Origin: Caryophanales bacterium
Lineage (GTDB): Bacteria; Bacillota; Bacilli; Bacillales; Bacillaceae_J
Direction: 5' to 3'
DNA: 64,000 nucleotides
Assembly: GCA_012840465.1 (NCBI GenBank)
Contig: DULJ01000011.1
Coordinates: 1-64,000 of the forward strand
Shown here: positions 27,887-38,553 of the stretch, one piece after another
How positions within the stretch are numbered: the first letter of the stretch is position 1
How the letters are laid out: every line of letters starts with the position of its first letter
Made by a program: the position numbers and the translations under genes
Notes under the pieces: generated by a model
What the model saw: the letters and a program-made list of their open reading frames with translations, nothing else
What the model was told of the DNA's origin: nothing
The model's database searches: none

Positions 27887-28585
27887 CTATTCACCAAACA
27901 CTTCTTTATAAATATCATCTATTTGCATTCCTTTTTCTTCCCTTAAAGCTTCAGCGTTTCCAGTTAAAACGATGTTACCATCCTTTAAGAAAACTACATC
28001 ATCAAACATATTTTCCATATCCCTTACTAAGTGGGTTGTGATTATCATTGAACTATTTTCATTATAGTTGTTGATAATCGCATTTAAAATTTGATCTCTG
28101 GCAACCGGGTCTACACCCGCTATCGGTTCATCTAAAATATAGAGCCTCGCATTTCTTGCTAGGACAAGAGATAAATTAAGTTTTTCATGCATACCTTTTG
28201 ATAAAGTATCAATTTTCATGGTCTTTTCCAATTTCATAAAATCAAGAAGTTCAGCAAACTTCTGTTCATCAAAGTCTGAATAGAAATCTTTATACAAATT
28301 ACAGGCATCATCGATCTTCATCCATTTGTATAAAAAGTTACGATCAGGTAAATAGGAGACAACGGCTTTTGTACCTACTCCTACACTTCGACCGTCTATG
28401 AGAACCTCACCGCTTGTTTGTCTTAATAGTCCTGTTACTATCTTAATAAGTGTGGTCTTACCACTACCGTTAGGGCCAAGTATTCCAACAATTTTCCCCT
28501 CTTCTATGTTCAAACTTAATTGATCTAAAACGGTTTTATTTAAATACTTCTTCGTAAGATTCTTCACTTCCAAAATGTAGTTCAT
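27887..28585 (-). CDS. ABC transporter ATP-binding protein
   Basis: GPNGSGKTT Walker A, LSKGMHEKLNLSLVLAR signature, LYILDEPIAG. Confidence 0.9.
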   Translation of the reverse strand: MNYILEVKNLTKKYLNKTVLDQLSLNIEEGKIVGILGPNGSGKTTLIKIVTGLLRQTSGEVLIDGRSVGVGTKAVVSYLPDRNFLYKWMKIDDACNLYKDFYSDFDEQKFAELLDFMKLEKTMKIDTLSKGMHEKLNLSLVLARNARLYILDEPIAGVDPVARDQILNAIINNYNENSSMIITTHLVRDMENMFDDVVFLKDGNIVLTGNAEALREEKGMQIDDIYKEVFGE

Positions 28586-28587
28586 TT

Positions 28588-28950
28588 TCATTTCTCCTTT
28601 AATAACCATTGGGATACCATTTCTTTGATTTCATCGGTCATGAATCCGAGACTTTTCATCTCGCTGAAAAACTGATCAATTAAGCCTGAGGCCATACTCT
28701 TTTTAACACTTTGAATTGTATCTATATTTTCTGTTACGAATGTACCCATTCCTCTTTGTGTGTACACAAATTCTTCACGTTCTAACTCTTGGTATGCTCT
28801 CTGAATTGTATTGGGATTTACTTTTAATTCTTTAGAAAATTCTCTTACCGATGGCAATTTATCACCTCTTTTAAGTTCTCCTGAAACAATTTTCGTTTTA
28901 ATTACATTCATGATTTGTATATAGATTGGAAGATTGCTTTCGAAATTCAT
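28588..28950 (-). CDS. GntR-family (YtrA-type) regulator
   Basis: NLPIYIQIMNVIKTKIVSGELKRGDKLPSVREFSKELKVNPNTIQRAYQELE; ATG at 28950 after GGAGG. Confidence 0.9.
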   Translation of the reverse strand: MNFESNLPIYIQIMNVIKTKIVSGELKRGDKLPSVREFSKELKVNPNTIQRAYQELEREEFVYTQRGMGTFVTENIDTIQSVKKSMASGLIDQFFSEMKSLGFMTDEIKEMVSQWLLKEK

Positions 28951-28975
28951 CTTCTCACCTCCAGCAGCAATATGT

Positions 28976-29005
28976 ATTAGTGTACTAACAAAATGGTACA
29001 CTAAT
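28976..29005. promoter_or_regulatory. Perfect inverted repeat operator for the GntR/ABC operon
   Basis: ATTAGTGTAC-N10-GTACACTAAT immediately upstream of the gntR gene. Confidence 0.7.
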
Positions 29006-29031
29006 ACTCAAACACTGTCAACCAACAAAAA

Positions 29032-29065
29032 AACGTACTTTTAGATTCATCTCTAAAAGCACGTT
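29032..29065 (-). terminator. Terminator of pobA
   Basis: Minus strand AACGTGCTTTTAGA..TCTAAAAGTACGTTTTTTT. Confidence 0.8.
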
Positions 29066-29081
29066 CGTTATTGATACTCCC

Positions 29082-30290
<1,209 letters not shown>

Positions 30291-30322
30291 TCATTCCTTT
30301 TCTTATTTTTTTAAAAAGTATA

Positions 30323-30338
30323 TTGTAAACGTTTACTT
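30323..30338. promoter_or_regulatory. Candidate cre (CcpA) site in pobA/iclR intergenic
   Basis: TTGTAAACGTTTACTT, one mismatch to WTGNAANCGNWWNCAW. Confidence 0.5.
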
Positions 30339-30352
30339 ATTCTAATTAGAAT
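30339..30352. promoter_or_regulatory. Perfect 14-bp palindrome, candidate IclR-family operator
   Basis: ATTCTAATTAGAAT abutting the cre-like site. Confidence 0.45.
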
Positions 30353-30429
30353 AATATAATAGAAATCTTTTGAATATTATGCTATTTTTCTTATATACGG
30401 AACAAATTGAAATTTTCGAGGTGATTCTT

Positions 30430-31230
30430 TTGAATTTGTCAGAACCAAATAATTCGATCCTTCAGTCTGTCCAAAGAGGCTTGCAAATTCTTAAATTATT
30501 CTCCCAAGCCAAGCCAGTTTGGGGCATCACAGATATTGCAACTACTCTAAAATTAAGTAAAAGTACAGTTAGCCGCATCACCAACGATTTAGTGGAGGAA
30601 GGCTATTTAGAAAAAACTCGCAACAAATACCGATTAGGATTTTCGCTTTTAGCCCTGAGCGGTGTCATTACATCCCACTTAGAAATTCATAGAGAGTCAA
30701 GGGATACGTTGAAGTCACTTGTCCATATATTGGGAGAAACTGCTCACATTGCTATTCTTGAAGATTTAGAGATCACCTATTTACATAAAATTGAATGTCA
30801 AAACCCAGTTAGGCTATTCACGAATATCGGTAAAAAGAATCCTCCGACATGTACAGGTTCCGGAAAAATATTATTAGCCTACCAGCCCGAAGCTGCCTTA
30901 CAAAAACTGATCGACAGAGGTTTACCGTTGATGGGACCAAAAAGCATTACAGACCCTCAAAAGTTAATAATGGAATTACAAAATGTTCGAAAAAGTGGAT
31001 ATTCCATTTGTATTGATGAAATGCAGGAGGGAATTATCAGCATCGGAGCAGCTATTCGCGACTACACGAATGAAGTAGTGGCAGCGGTAAGCATCGTCGG
31101 GCCAAAGCAACGTGGAATGGGCAAAGACGGATTACCATACATTACCGAGGTTATTAAAGCTGCTAATGAAATTTCTGAAAAACTAGGATATATAAAAGCA
31201 CTAGACGAGAAAAGCGGAAGCGCCCGTTAA
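30430..31230 (+). CDS. IclR-family regulator
   Basis: SVQRGLQILKLFSQAKPVWGITDIATTLKLSKSTVSRITNDLVEEGYL; likely TTG start 30430 after GAGGTGATT. Confidence 0.88.
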   Translation: MNLSEPNNSILQSVQRGLQILKLFSQAKPVWGITDIATTLKLSKSTVSRITNDLVEEGYLEKTRNKYRLGFSLLALSGVITSHLEIHRESRDTLKSLVHILGETAHIAILEDLEITYLHKIECQNPVRLFTNIGKKNPPTCTGSGKILLAYQPEAALQKLIDRGLPLMGPKSITDPQKLIMELQNVRKSGYSICIDEMQEGIISIGAAIRDYTNEVVAAVSIVGPKQRGMGKDGLPYITEVIKAANEISEKLGYIKALDEKSGSAR

Positions 31231-31360
31231 GCGACGTATAAACTGGAGCACAGTGACTGAGATAAAGGAAACACGACGAGTGAAGCGAGACGATGTTGAC
31301 TTATCGTAGGGAGTCGTGTGAAGTTTACGAGTCGCTGGGCGCTGAAGCTAGACACGAGAA
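31207..31360 (+). repeat. Dispersed GC-rich intergenic repeat, copy 1
   Basis: GAAAAGCGGAAGCGCCCGTTAAGCGAC...GTCGCTGGGCGCTGAAGCTAGACA; related to 49927-49986 and 51486-51533. Confidence 0.65.
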
Positions 31361-31378
31361 AAGATTGGAGAATTGAAG

Positions 31379-32158
31379 ATGAGATACCCTTCTGTTCATA
31401 AAGATTCTAGATCATCGATGAGAAACGCATTACAGCTCTTAAATTTATTCACAATGGATGAGCCTGAGCTTTCTTTAAGTCAAATAGCCGATCAATTACA
31501 AGTCGGCGTTAGTACAGCCCATCGCTTAACCTATACTTTAATGATGGAAGGTTTCCTTACAAAAGATTCACAAACAAAAAAGTTCCGACTTGGTGCTTCC
31601 ATATTGGGAATGGGGAATACGATCATAACACAAAATCAGCTTTGCCGTATTTCCATTCCTGTATTAGAAAAGCTCGCCATCCATACAGGAGAATCTGCCC
31701 ATATTGCTATACTTCGGGAATATCAAGCTATTTATCTTATCAGAATGGACAGCAAACACCCTGTCCACCTGCTTTCACATGCCGGAAAACAAAATCCAAT
31801 CCACTGTACAAGTTCAGGGCAGGCCATTCTTGCTTTTCAATCTGAAACGATGATTGAGCAAGTGATTGCTTGTGGATTGCAGCAATATACAGCCAATACA
31901 ATAACAACAGCAGATAAATTCAAACAGCTATTACTCAAAATTCAGAGTCAAGGCTATTCAATCAGTGAAGAGGAACTCCATGAAGGCGTCTCTTCGATTG
32001 CTGTTCCTATAGAAGATATAGGCGGTCATATCATTGCCTCAATCAGTATTGCCGGACCCATTTCACGAATTAATCAAGATACTTTATCTAGATTAGTGAA
32101 AATTGTAAAACAGGCTGCTGACAAAGTTTCGGAACAACTCATTTTCACCAAAAGATAA
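31379..32158 (+). CDS. IclR-family regulator
   Basis: NALQLLNLFTMDEPELSLSQIADQLQVGVSTAHRLTYTLMMEGFL; SD GGAG. Confidence 0.88.
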   Translation: MRYPSVHKDSRSSMRNALQLLNLFTMDEPELSLSQIADQLQVGVSTAHRLTYTLMMEGFLTKDSQTKKFRLGASILGMGNTIITQNQLCRISIPVLEKLAIHTGESAHIAILREYQAIYLIRMDSKHPVHLLSHAGKQNPIHCTSSGQAILAFQSETMIEQVIACGLQQYTANTITTADKFKQLLLKIQSQGYSISEEELHEGVSSIAVPIEDIGGHIIASISIAGPISRINQDTLSRLVKIVKQAADKVSEQLIFTKR

Positions 32159-32163
32159 TTCCC

Positions 32164-33312
32164 TTAGCCAACAATACTTGTGCTGGCATTTTCCTTTTTC
32201 GTAGCTTCTCTTTTGTGAATAAACTTAATAAAGGATGGTAGCAGTAAAATCACCATGATAATTCTTAAAGTTTGGACAGCAACAACAAAGGTCGAATCAG
32301 CATGTAAAGATACCGCTGCTGTTGACATTTCAACTACACCACCTGGTGCAAATGCCAGAACAGAAGTAACTAGGGAAATTCCAGTGAAGCTTGAGACAAT
32401 ATAAGCACAGGCATACATGGCGACGATTAATAATAAGGTCCCTAACGTACTCACGATCATGATCCGTTTCAAACCAATAAACATACTTTTTCGGAATCGT
32501 GAACCAATGCTTGTTCCTATTAAAATTTGGCCAATCACAACGATGGAGTGTGGCCAAAAGAATGCTACAGTGTTGTCAACAATAGTAGTAGAAGCTGATT
32601 CAAAAATAATCACGCCAAGCAAGCTTCCAATCAACCATGGTGCCGGTAATTTAATGCGTTTTCCAATAAACGCACCAGCAAACGCCGCAAGCATGATTGG
32701 AATTGTCCAAACGAACGACGAATATCCAGCAGCCTGAATTGGACCTTCCACAATTGGATTACTTGTATAACCTTCTGTCCCACTATAATTAACAATGAAA
32801 AACAGAACGACCGGGATAATTGTAACAACTAGAAAAACTCGCATAGCCTGAACTGCTGTAACAACACCGATATTCGCCCCTACTTCTTCAGCGATCGTAG
32901 GCATCGTTGCAATTCCACCCGGAGATGTTGCTAATAACCCTGTTAGCTTATCGACCCTGCTAAAGCGGTATAATAAAAGACCCGTACCGAATGAAAAAAG
33001 GATCGAAGTTGAAATGACAAGAATAACTGTAAGCCAATTTTCTTGAAATATTGTCATAACAGACATGTTTACATTTCTCCCCAATTCAATTCCAAGCAAA
33101 TATTGACCAATTAGAAACCAGTGCCTATTAGGTCCCTTTTTTACATTAACACCTAACTTTTGGGGCTGCCATAAAGATAGTAAGCACGCGAATATTAATG
33201 AACCAATCATCCAACCAATTGGCAAACCAATTAATGAAAGCAATAGCCCCCCGAGTCCACATAATACGATAAACCAAATTTGATATAATAAATCCGATGT
33301 CTTTGCTTTCAT
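32164..33312 (-). CDS. AbrB-family membrane protein (putative transporter)
   Basis: Duplicated multi-TM architecture, GLPIGWMIGSLIFACL.. / PAPWLIGSLLGV repeats, ATSPGGIATM and AFAPGGVVEMS motifs. Confidence 0.75.
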   Translation of the reverse strand: MKAKTSDLLYQIWFIVLCGLGGLLLSLIGLPIGWMIGSLIFACLLSLWQPQKLGVNVKKGPNRHWFLIGQYLLGIELGRNVNMSVMTIFQENWLTVILVISTSILFSFGTGLLLYRFSRVDKLTGLLATSPGGIATMPTIAEEVGANIGVVTAVQAMRVFLVVTIIPVVLFFIVNYSGTEGYTSNPIVEGPIQAAGYSSFVWTIPIMLAAFAGAFIGKRIKLPAPWLIGSLLGVIIFESASTTIVDNTVAFFWPHSIVVIGQILIGTSIGSRFRKSMFIGLKRIMIVSTLGTLLLIVAMYACAYIVSSFTGISLVTSVLAFAPGGVVEMSTAAVSLHADSTFVVAVQTLRIIMVILLLPSFIKFIHKREATKKENASTSIVG

Positions 33313-33451
33313 AATTCTTTTCCTTCCTTTTATCATCAAGTTATGTAACAATTTAAAAGAAACTGCCCCAGAAGGACAGTTCCTAAAATGATTATATTCC
33401 TTTTTGCAGAAAATTGCAGTTATTTTGTCTTTGGCTTCTACATGATTATAT

Positions 33452-34174
33452 TTAAGCCATTTTCACTCCCAAGTAAGCCGACATTACTTGTGGATTTGAA
33501 CTAATTTCCTCTCTAGTTCCATTTAAAAGAATCCTGCCTTGATCAATAACATAGGCACGGTCGGCAACTTTAAGTGCAGCTTTGACATTTTGTTCGACTA
33601 AAATCACCATCGTGCCGAGCTGCTCTTTAATAACTACCAAGGCATCTAATATTTCTTTAACAACTAAAGGTGCAAGACCCATAGAAGGTTCATCAAGCAA
33701 AATAATTTTTGGGTTTGACATTAACCCTCTGGCAACTGCGAGCATTTGCTGTTCTCCTCCACTAAGATTACCGCCCAAGTTGTGAAGATGCTTATTCAAG
33801 TTAGGAAACATTTCCATCATTTTATTTAAGTTTTCATAAGCTAGATTTTTATTCTTATAGTACTTTGAAAACATCCCTAATAGTAGATTTTCTTTTACTG
33901 TTAAATTTGAAAAGACTTGGCGTCCCTCTGGTACAAGACTTAATCCTTTGCCAACAACTTTATTAGCAGGGGAGCCACTAATAACTTCATCCTCTAAAGT
34001 TACAGTGCCTGCCGATGGTTGAATTAAACCTGCCAATGTATTTAAGAGCGTACTTTTTCCTGCCCCATTGGCACCAATAATCGCAACAACTTCCCCTTTA
34101 TTGACATGAAAATCAACATCATGGAGGATTTGTATTTTACCAATATGAGTACTTAGTCCTTGAACACTGAGCAT
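33452..34174 (-). CDS. livF: Branched-chain amino acid-type ABC transporter ATPase
   Basis: IGANGAGKSTLLNTLAG; GLSLVPEGRQVFSNLTVKENL; LSGGEQQMLAVAR. Confidence 0.85.
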   Translation of the reverse strand: MLSVQGLSTHIGKIQILHDVDFHVNKGEVVAIIGANGAGKSTLLNTLAGLIQPSAGTVTLEDEVISGSPANKVVGKGLSLVPEGRQVFSNLTVKENLLLGMFSKYYKNKNLAYENLNKMMEMFPNLNKHLHNLGGNLSGGEQQMLAVARGLMSNPKIILLDEPSMGLAPLVVKEILDALVVIKEQLGTMVILVEQNVKAALKVADRAYVIDQGRILLNGTREEISSNPQVMSAYLGVKMA

Positions 34175-34942
34175 TTAGACCGCCTCCTCTCCCAAGTATG
34201 CTGCAATTACCTTTTCATTTCTTTGTATTTCATCTGGTGTTCCTTCAGCAATTTTCTTCCCAAAATCAATCACAACGATGCGATCTGCCAGTTCCATGAC
34301 GGTTGCCATTTTGTGCTCAACGAATAAGAAGGATGTGCCTTTATTTTTCAATGTTTGAATGTATCCTGCCATTCTATTTGTCTCAGTATCGTTTAATCCT
34401 GCCATCGGTTCATCGAGCATGATAAACTCCGGGTCATAAACAATCGCTCTAGCAAATTCCAATTGCTTCTGCATACCATATGAAAGCTGGCCTGCCTTTT
34501 CAAACATCAAGTCTTCCAGTTCGACGAACTTCAATACTTCCATCGCCATTTCAAAGGCCATTTTTTCATCCTTTTTTACCATCGGAAGCTTAAAGGCCGC
34601 ACTTAAAACGTTCGTTTTCATTTTTACATGTGTACCCATCATCACATTTTCAAGGACAGTCATATTCTCAAAGATTTGTAGATTTTGAAATGTCCTCGAT
34701 ATCCCCAGCGGTGCTAAATTAGGAATTTTTTGCCCTGTTAATCTCGTACCTTTGTAATGCACTTCACCTTTCGTTGGCGGCATGAAGCAGGAGATCATAT
34801 TAAATAATGTTGTTTTGCCGGCACCATTCGGTCCAATGACAGCCACAATTTCCCCTTTATTAACCTCAAAGCTGACGTCTGATACTGCCAGTACACCACC
34901 AAATTGCTTCGTTAAACCGTTTACTGTTATTAAATTTGACAT
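34175..34942 (-). CDS. livG: Branched-chain amino acid-type ABC transporter ATPase
   Basis: IGPNGAGKTTLFNMISCF; GISRTFQNLQIFENMTVLENV. Confidence 0.85.
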   Translation of the reverse strand: MSNLITVNGLTKQFGGVLAVSDVSFEVNKGEIVAVIGPNGAGKTTLFNMISCFMPPTKGEVHYKGTRLTGQKIPNLAPLGISRTFQNLQIFENMTVLENVMMGTHVKMKTNVLSAAFKLPMVKKDEKMAFEMAMEVLKFVELEDLMFEKAGQLSYGMQKQLEFARAIVYDPEFIMLDEPMAGLNDTETNRMAGYIQTLKNKGTSFLFVEHKMATVMELADRIVVIDFGKKIAEGTPDEIQRNEKVIAAYLGEEAV

Positions 34943-34944
34943 AA

Positions 34945-36003
34945 TCAGACTCCTTCCTGTGACGATACTTTTAATGTAGAGGCAGTCACATGGTTTTCAT
35001 CGATTGCCGGGATCGGCTTGTTCTTGCTTTTTTTCTGAAAAATTTCAGCAAATAAAGGCAACAGTCCTTTAGGCAAATACATCATGATTAAAATGATGAT
35101 GAACCCATATACGACGATTTCAACTTCACCGCTGATGCCAAAATACGTATGACCAACAAAACGGATCAACTCATTTAAAAACATGATTAGCGCAGTACCT
35201 AAAACAGCCCCCCAAACTGAGCTTGCCCCTCCAACCATTACCATAATCAAGAACAAAATAGATTTCGTAATATAAAAGGTCGGTGGAGAAATAAAAGTAA
35301 TATAGTGGGCGTAAATACTGCCCGCAATCGAAGCAAAAGCCGCACTCAATGCAAAAATCGCTACTTTATATTTCGAAACTTGCACACCTAATGTTTCCGT
35401 TGCAATTTCACTATCATGTATACTTCTTAACAATCTGCCAACATGGGAACGAACGATGTTCGTGGACAAAATAATAATAAGGAAGGCTATAATCCAAACG
35501 AAAAAGTAGAAAAATAATTTATCGTTTAACGAGAACCCAAATAAGGTTAAGATTGGAATTCCAACAAATCCGGCTGCTCCCCCGGTAATATTATTAAGCC
35601 CTAACAATAAGATATAGACGATAATATTGATCCCGATTGTCGCAAGTGCAAGAAAATGACCTTTAAGCTTTAGGATTGGAATACCAATGATATAAGCAAT
35701 TATAAACGTCGCCACCATTCCAATTAGCATTGCAAGCCAAGGAGACATTTGATGGGTACCACTTAATATTGCTGAAGCATAGGCACCGATGCCAAAGAAA
35801 GCAGCATGACCAAGGGATATCTGTCCGGCATACCCAATCAATAAGCTTAAACCAACCGTAACAATCGTATAAATACCAATTAAAATAAGGATTGTAAAAA
35901 GATATTGTGACTTAACAAAGGTTGGTAAAAGGAATATAATCGCAGCTAGCACAAGAAGAGGCTTTAGACGATTTCCGTATAATATATTTTCAAGCTTTGT
36001 CAT
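34945..36003 (-). CDS. livM: Branched-chain amino acid-type ABC permease
   Basis: GYAGQISLGHAAFFGIGAYASA. Confidence 0.85.
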   Translation of the reverse strand: MTKLENILYGNRLKPLLVLAAIIFLLPTFVKSQYLFTILILIGIYTIVTVGLSLLIGYAGQISLGHAAFFGIGAYASAILSGTHQMSPWLAMLIGMVATFIIAYIIGIPILKLKGHFLALATIGINIIVYILLLGLNNITGGAAGFVGIPILTLFGFSLNDKLFFYFFVWIIAFLIIILSTNIVRSHVGRLLRSIHDSEIATETLGVQVSKYKVAIFALSAAFASIAGSIYAHYITFISPPTFYITKSILFLIMVMVGGASSVWGAVLGTALIMFLNELIRFVGHTYFGISGEVEIVVYGFIIILIMMYLPKGLLPLFAEIFQKKSKNKPIPAIDENHVTASTLKVSSQEGV

Positions 36004-36014
36004 CTGGCTCCCCC

Positions 36015-36887
36015 CTATACTCTTTCTCCGGATGCTCTTGCAAATAAACCATTTGGCTTAAGGAAAAGAACGACGATTAAAACTAAGAATGTGATCGCAT
36101 CACTATAGAAGGTTGAAACAAATCCACCGGAAAATGCTTCTAATAACCCTACTAATAATGCACCCATGACAGCGCCGGAAATATTATTCATCCCACCAAT
36201 AACCATGCCCACAAATCCTTTAATACCAATCAAAAACCCCATTTCGTAGGTTGCATCTGTTAATGGGGAAATCATGATACCGGCAATTGCGCCTAAGGCA
36301 GCGGCTAAAGTAAAGGCTAAAGCCGACATTGTTTTCGTATTAATCCCCATTAATCTTGCAGCACGAGGATTCTTTTCACTTGCCTTTAAGGCAGAACCAA
36401 TATAGGTTTTATCAAAAAAGACGTATAATCCAAATAGAAGAAGAGCTAAAACAATAAAAATGACGATACTTTGTGGATTGATAACCGCCCCCATAAAATG
36501 AATAGGGTCCATCCTAATAATAGGTGCCAATTGTTTTGGATAAGTACCCCAAATGATTAGCCCTACCCCTTTTAAAAAGATAGACAATCCGATAGTAATG
36601 ACGATGAGGTTCAAGATCGAGCTGTTTCGTGCCTGGGAAATGGCTGTTCTTTCGATGACGAATCCAATAATAGCAGTTGCGGCAATCGCCAGAACGATAG
36701 AAACAAACATTGGTAAGCCGGCATTCACAAAAGTAATACATGTTAAAGCGCCGACCATTGCAAATTCACCTTGGGCAAAGTTTAAAACACCGGTGATGTT
36801 ATAAATCGTTACAAATCCGATCGCAATAAGGGCGTAGATACTACCAACAGTTAACCCGGTTACGATATATTGCATGATTAAATCCAT
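36015..36887 (-). CDS. livH: Branched-chain amino acid-type ABC permease
   Basis: GSIYALIAIGFVTIYNITGVLNFAQGEFAMVGA; SD at start 36887. Confidence 0.85.
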   Translation of the reverse strand: MDLIMQYIVTGLTVGSIYALIAIGFVTIYNITGVLNFAQGEFAMVGALTCITFVNAGLPMFVSIVLAIAATAIIGFVIERTAISQARNSSILNLIVITIGLSIFLKGVGLIIWGTYPKQLAPIIRMDPIHFMGAVINPQSIVIFIVLALLLFGLYVFFDKTYIGSALKASEKNPRAARLMGINTKTMSALAFTLAAALGAIAGIMISPLTDATYEMGFLIGIKGFVGMVIGGMNNISGAVMGALLVGLLEAFSGGFVSTFYSDAITFLVLIVVLFLKPNGLFARASGERV

Positions 36888-36952
36888 ACTTTTTTCTCCT
36901 TTCTTAAAAGCCAATGGCAGAAAGATTATTCTGCCATTGTGCTTTTTTCTAT

Positions 36953-38113
36953 TTATTGCTCATTCAATTTCCAAGTGTTATTTTTAATGGCTAACATGGA
37001 GAATCCATCTTCATTTGGTCCAACATAAGACTTTGTATTAAATGTGCCTGATAAGCCGAGGTAATCGTTAACATTGTTTTGCAGGAATTCTGCAATTTGT
37101 TCAGATGTTGTATTTCCAGCCTTAATCGCTTCAAAAATTAAATTAAATCCATCGGCTGCATGTGCAGTAAAGTTATCCGGCTCACTATTAAACATTGCTT
37201 TGTAATCATCGCGCAATTTCATTAAGTTGTCTTTTTGCGGACCAGCTGGTAATTGATCAACAACACTTAATTTGGCACCTACAATAAAGATTTCTTCATT
37301 ATCATCTTTCACTTGGTCTAAAAACCCTTGGTTTGCAGCTGCATTTGCTTGAATCATTGGGATATCAAAACCCAAAGACTTGAAGTTTCTTGCAACAATA
37401 CCTGCTCCAGGTGTTCTTGACCAAACGATAATCGCCTCTGGAGTGGCTTTACGAATATTTGTTAATTGAATGGTCATATCCGTGGCGTTGGCATCAAATT
37501 CTTCATGAGCAACAATTTCAATATTATTTTCTGCGGCTACTTTTTCAAATGAAGGCAATCCATCAACACCATACCCATCACGTGCATTAATCCAAGCTAC
37601 TTTTGAAATATTTCTTTCTTGTAAGAAGTCTTTAATTACCTCACCAGCTGTTACGTTGTTTGGTGCCATTTGGAAAACACCTTTGGTATCTGGGTTAATT
37701 GGTGCTGTTGTCATCAACGGAATACCTGCACCAGTAATCTTAGGAACAACAGCCATTGTTGTACTGGATTGTGTTGCACCTACAATTGCTACAACACCCT
37801 CTGATATTAACTTATCAGCTGCTACGACTGCTTTTGTATCATCAGTCTCATAGTCCTGCATGATGATTTCGATCTTCTTTCCAGCTATTCCACCTTGCTC
37901 ATCAAGCTGTTTTTGTAAGAGCTTCACTAGATTTGCCTGTGTTTTACCTAATGTTGAAGCAGGTCCTGTTTCGGAAAAGATTGCACCAATCTTGATAACA
38001 TCTCCCGTACTACTGCCTGAATTCGTTTGGGGATTTCCACAAGCTGTAAAAACTAATAGCAAAGATAACATTAAAATTATTAGTAAAGATTTCTTTTTAA
38101 ACAGCTTTTCCAT
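36953..38113 (-). CDS. ABC transporter substrate-binding lipoprotein (Leu/Ile/Val-binding family)
   Basis: Lipobox LLLVFTACG; IKIGAIFSETGPASTLGK. Confidence 0.88.
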   Translation of the reverse strand: MEKLFKKKSLLIILMLSLLLVFTACGNPQTNSGSSTGDVIKIGAIFSETGPASTLGKTQANLVKLLQKQLDEQGGIAGKKIEIIMQDYETDDTKAVVAADKLISEGVVAIVGATQSSTTMAVVPKITGAGIPLMTTAPINPDTKGVFQMAPNNVTAGEVIKDFLQERNISKVAWINARDGYGVDGLPSFEKVAAENNIEIVAHEEFDANATDMTIQLTNIRKATPEAIIVWSRTPGAGIVARNFKSLGFDIPMIQANAAANQGFLDQVKDDNEEIFIVGAKLSVVDQLPAGPQKDNLMKLRDDYKAMFNSEPDNFTAHAADGFNLIFEAIKAGNTTSEQIAEFLQNNVNDYLGLSGTFNTKSYVGPNEDGFSMLAIKNNTWKLNEQ

Positions 38114-38146
38114 ATTCTAATTCCTCCTATTTTTCATCCTTATAGG

Positions 38147-38539
38147 TTATTGACCAGTATAGACAGGCTTTCTTTTCTCAACAAATGCTTGCATACCCTC
38201 TTTACGATCTTCTGTTGTAAAGGCATTACTGAAGCAGGCGCTTTCAATTGTTAGCCCAGATTCAATATCAACATTCGCACCAGTATTAACTGCTGTTTTA
38301 ATCATACGTAAAGCCATGATCGGCTTTTCTGCTAATCTTCCTGCCCATTCCTTTGCTGTTTGTAATACCTCATCGGCAGGTACTACCTTATGAACTAAAT
38401 GAATATCCAAGGCTTTATCAGCATTAAACATGTCTCCAAAGTATAGAAGCTCTTTTGCTACTCCCTGTCCAACGATTGTTTGCAGACGCTGTGTACCCCC
38501 GCCACCTAGAGCCAAGCCATTAATGGCAAAGTACTCCAT
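38147..38539 (-). pseudogene. Enoyl-CoA hydratase/isomerase remnant (N-terminal loss plus internal deletion)
   Basis: AINGLALGGG fused directly to GTQRLQTIVGQGVAKELLYFGDMFNADKAL; about 90 N-terminal residues and the CEL..IPGGG segment absent. Confidence 0.7.
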
Positions 38540-38553
38540 ATTCTTACAATCTA

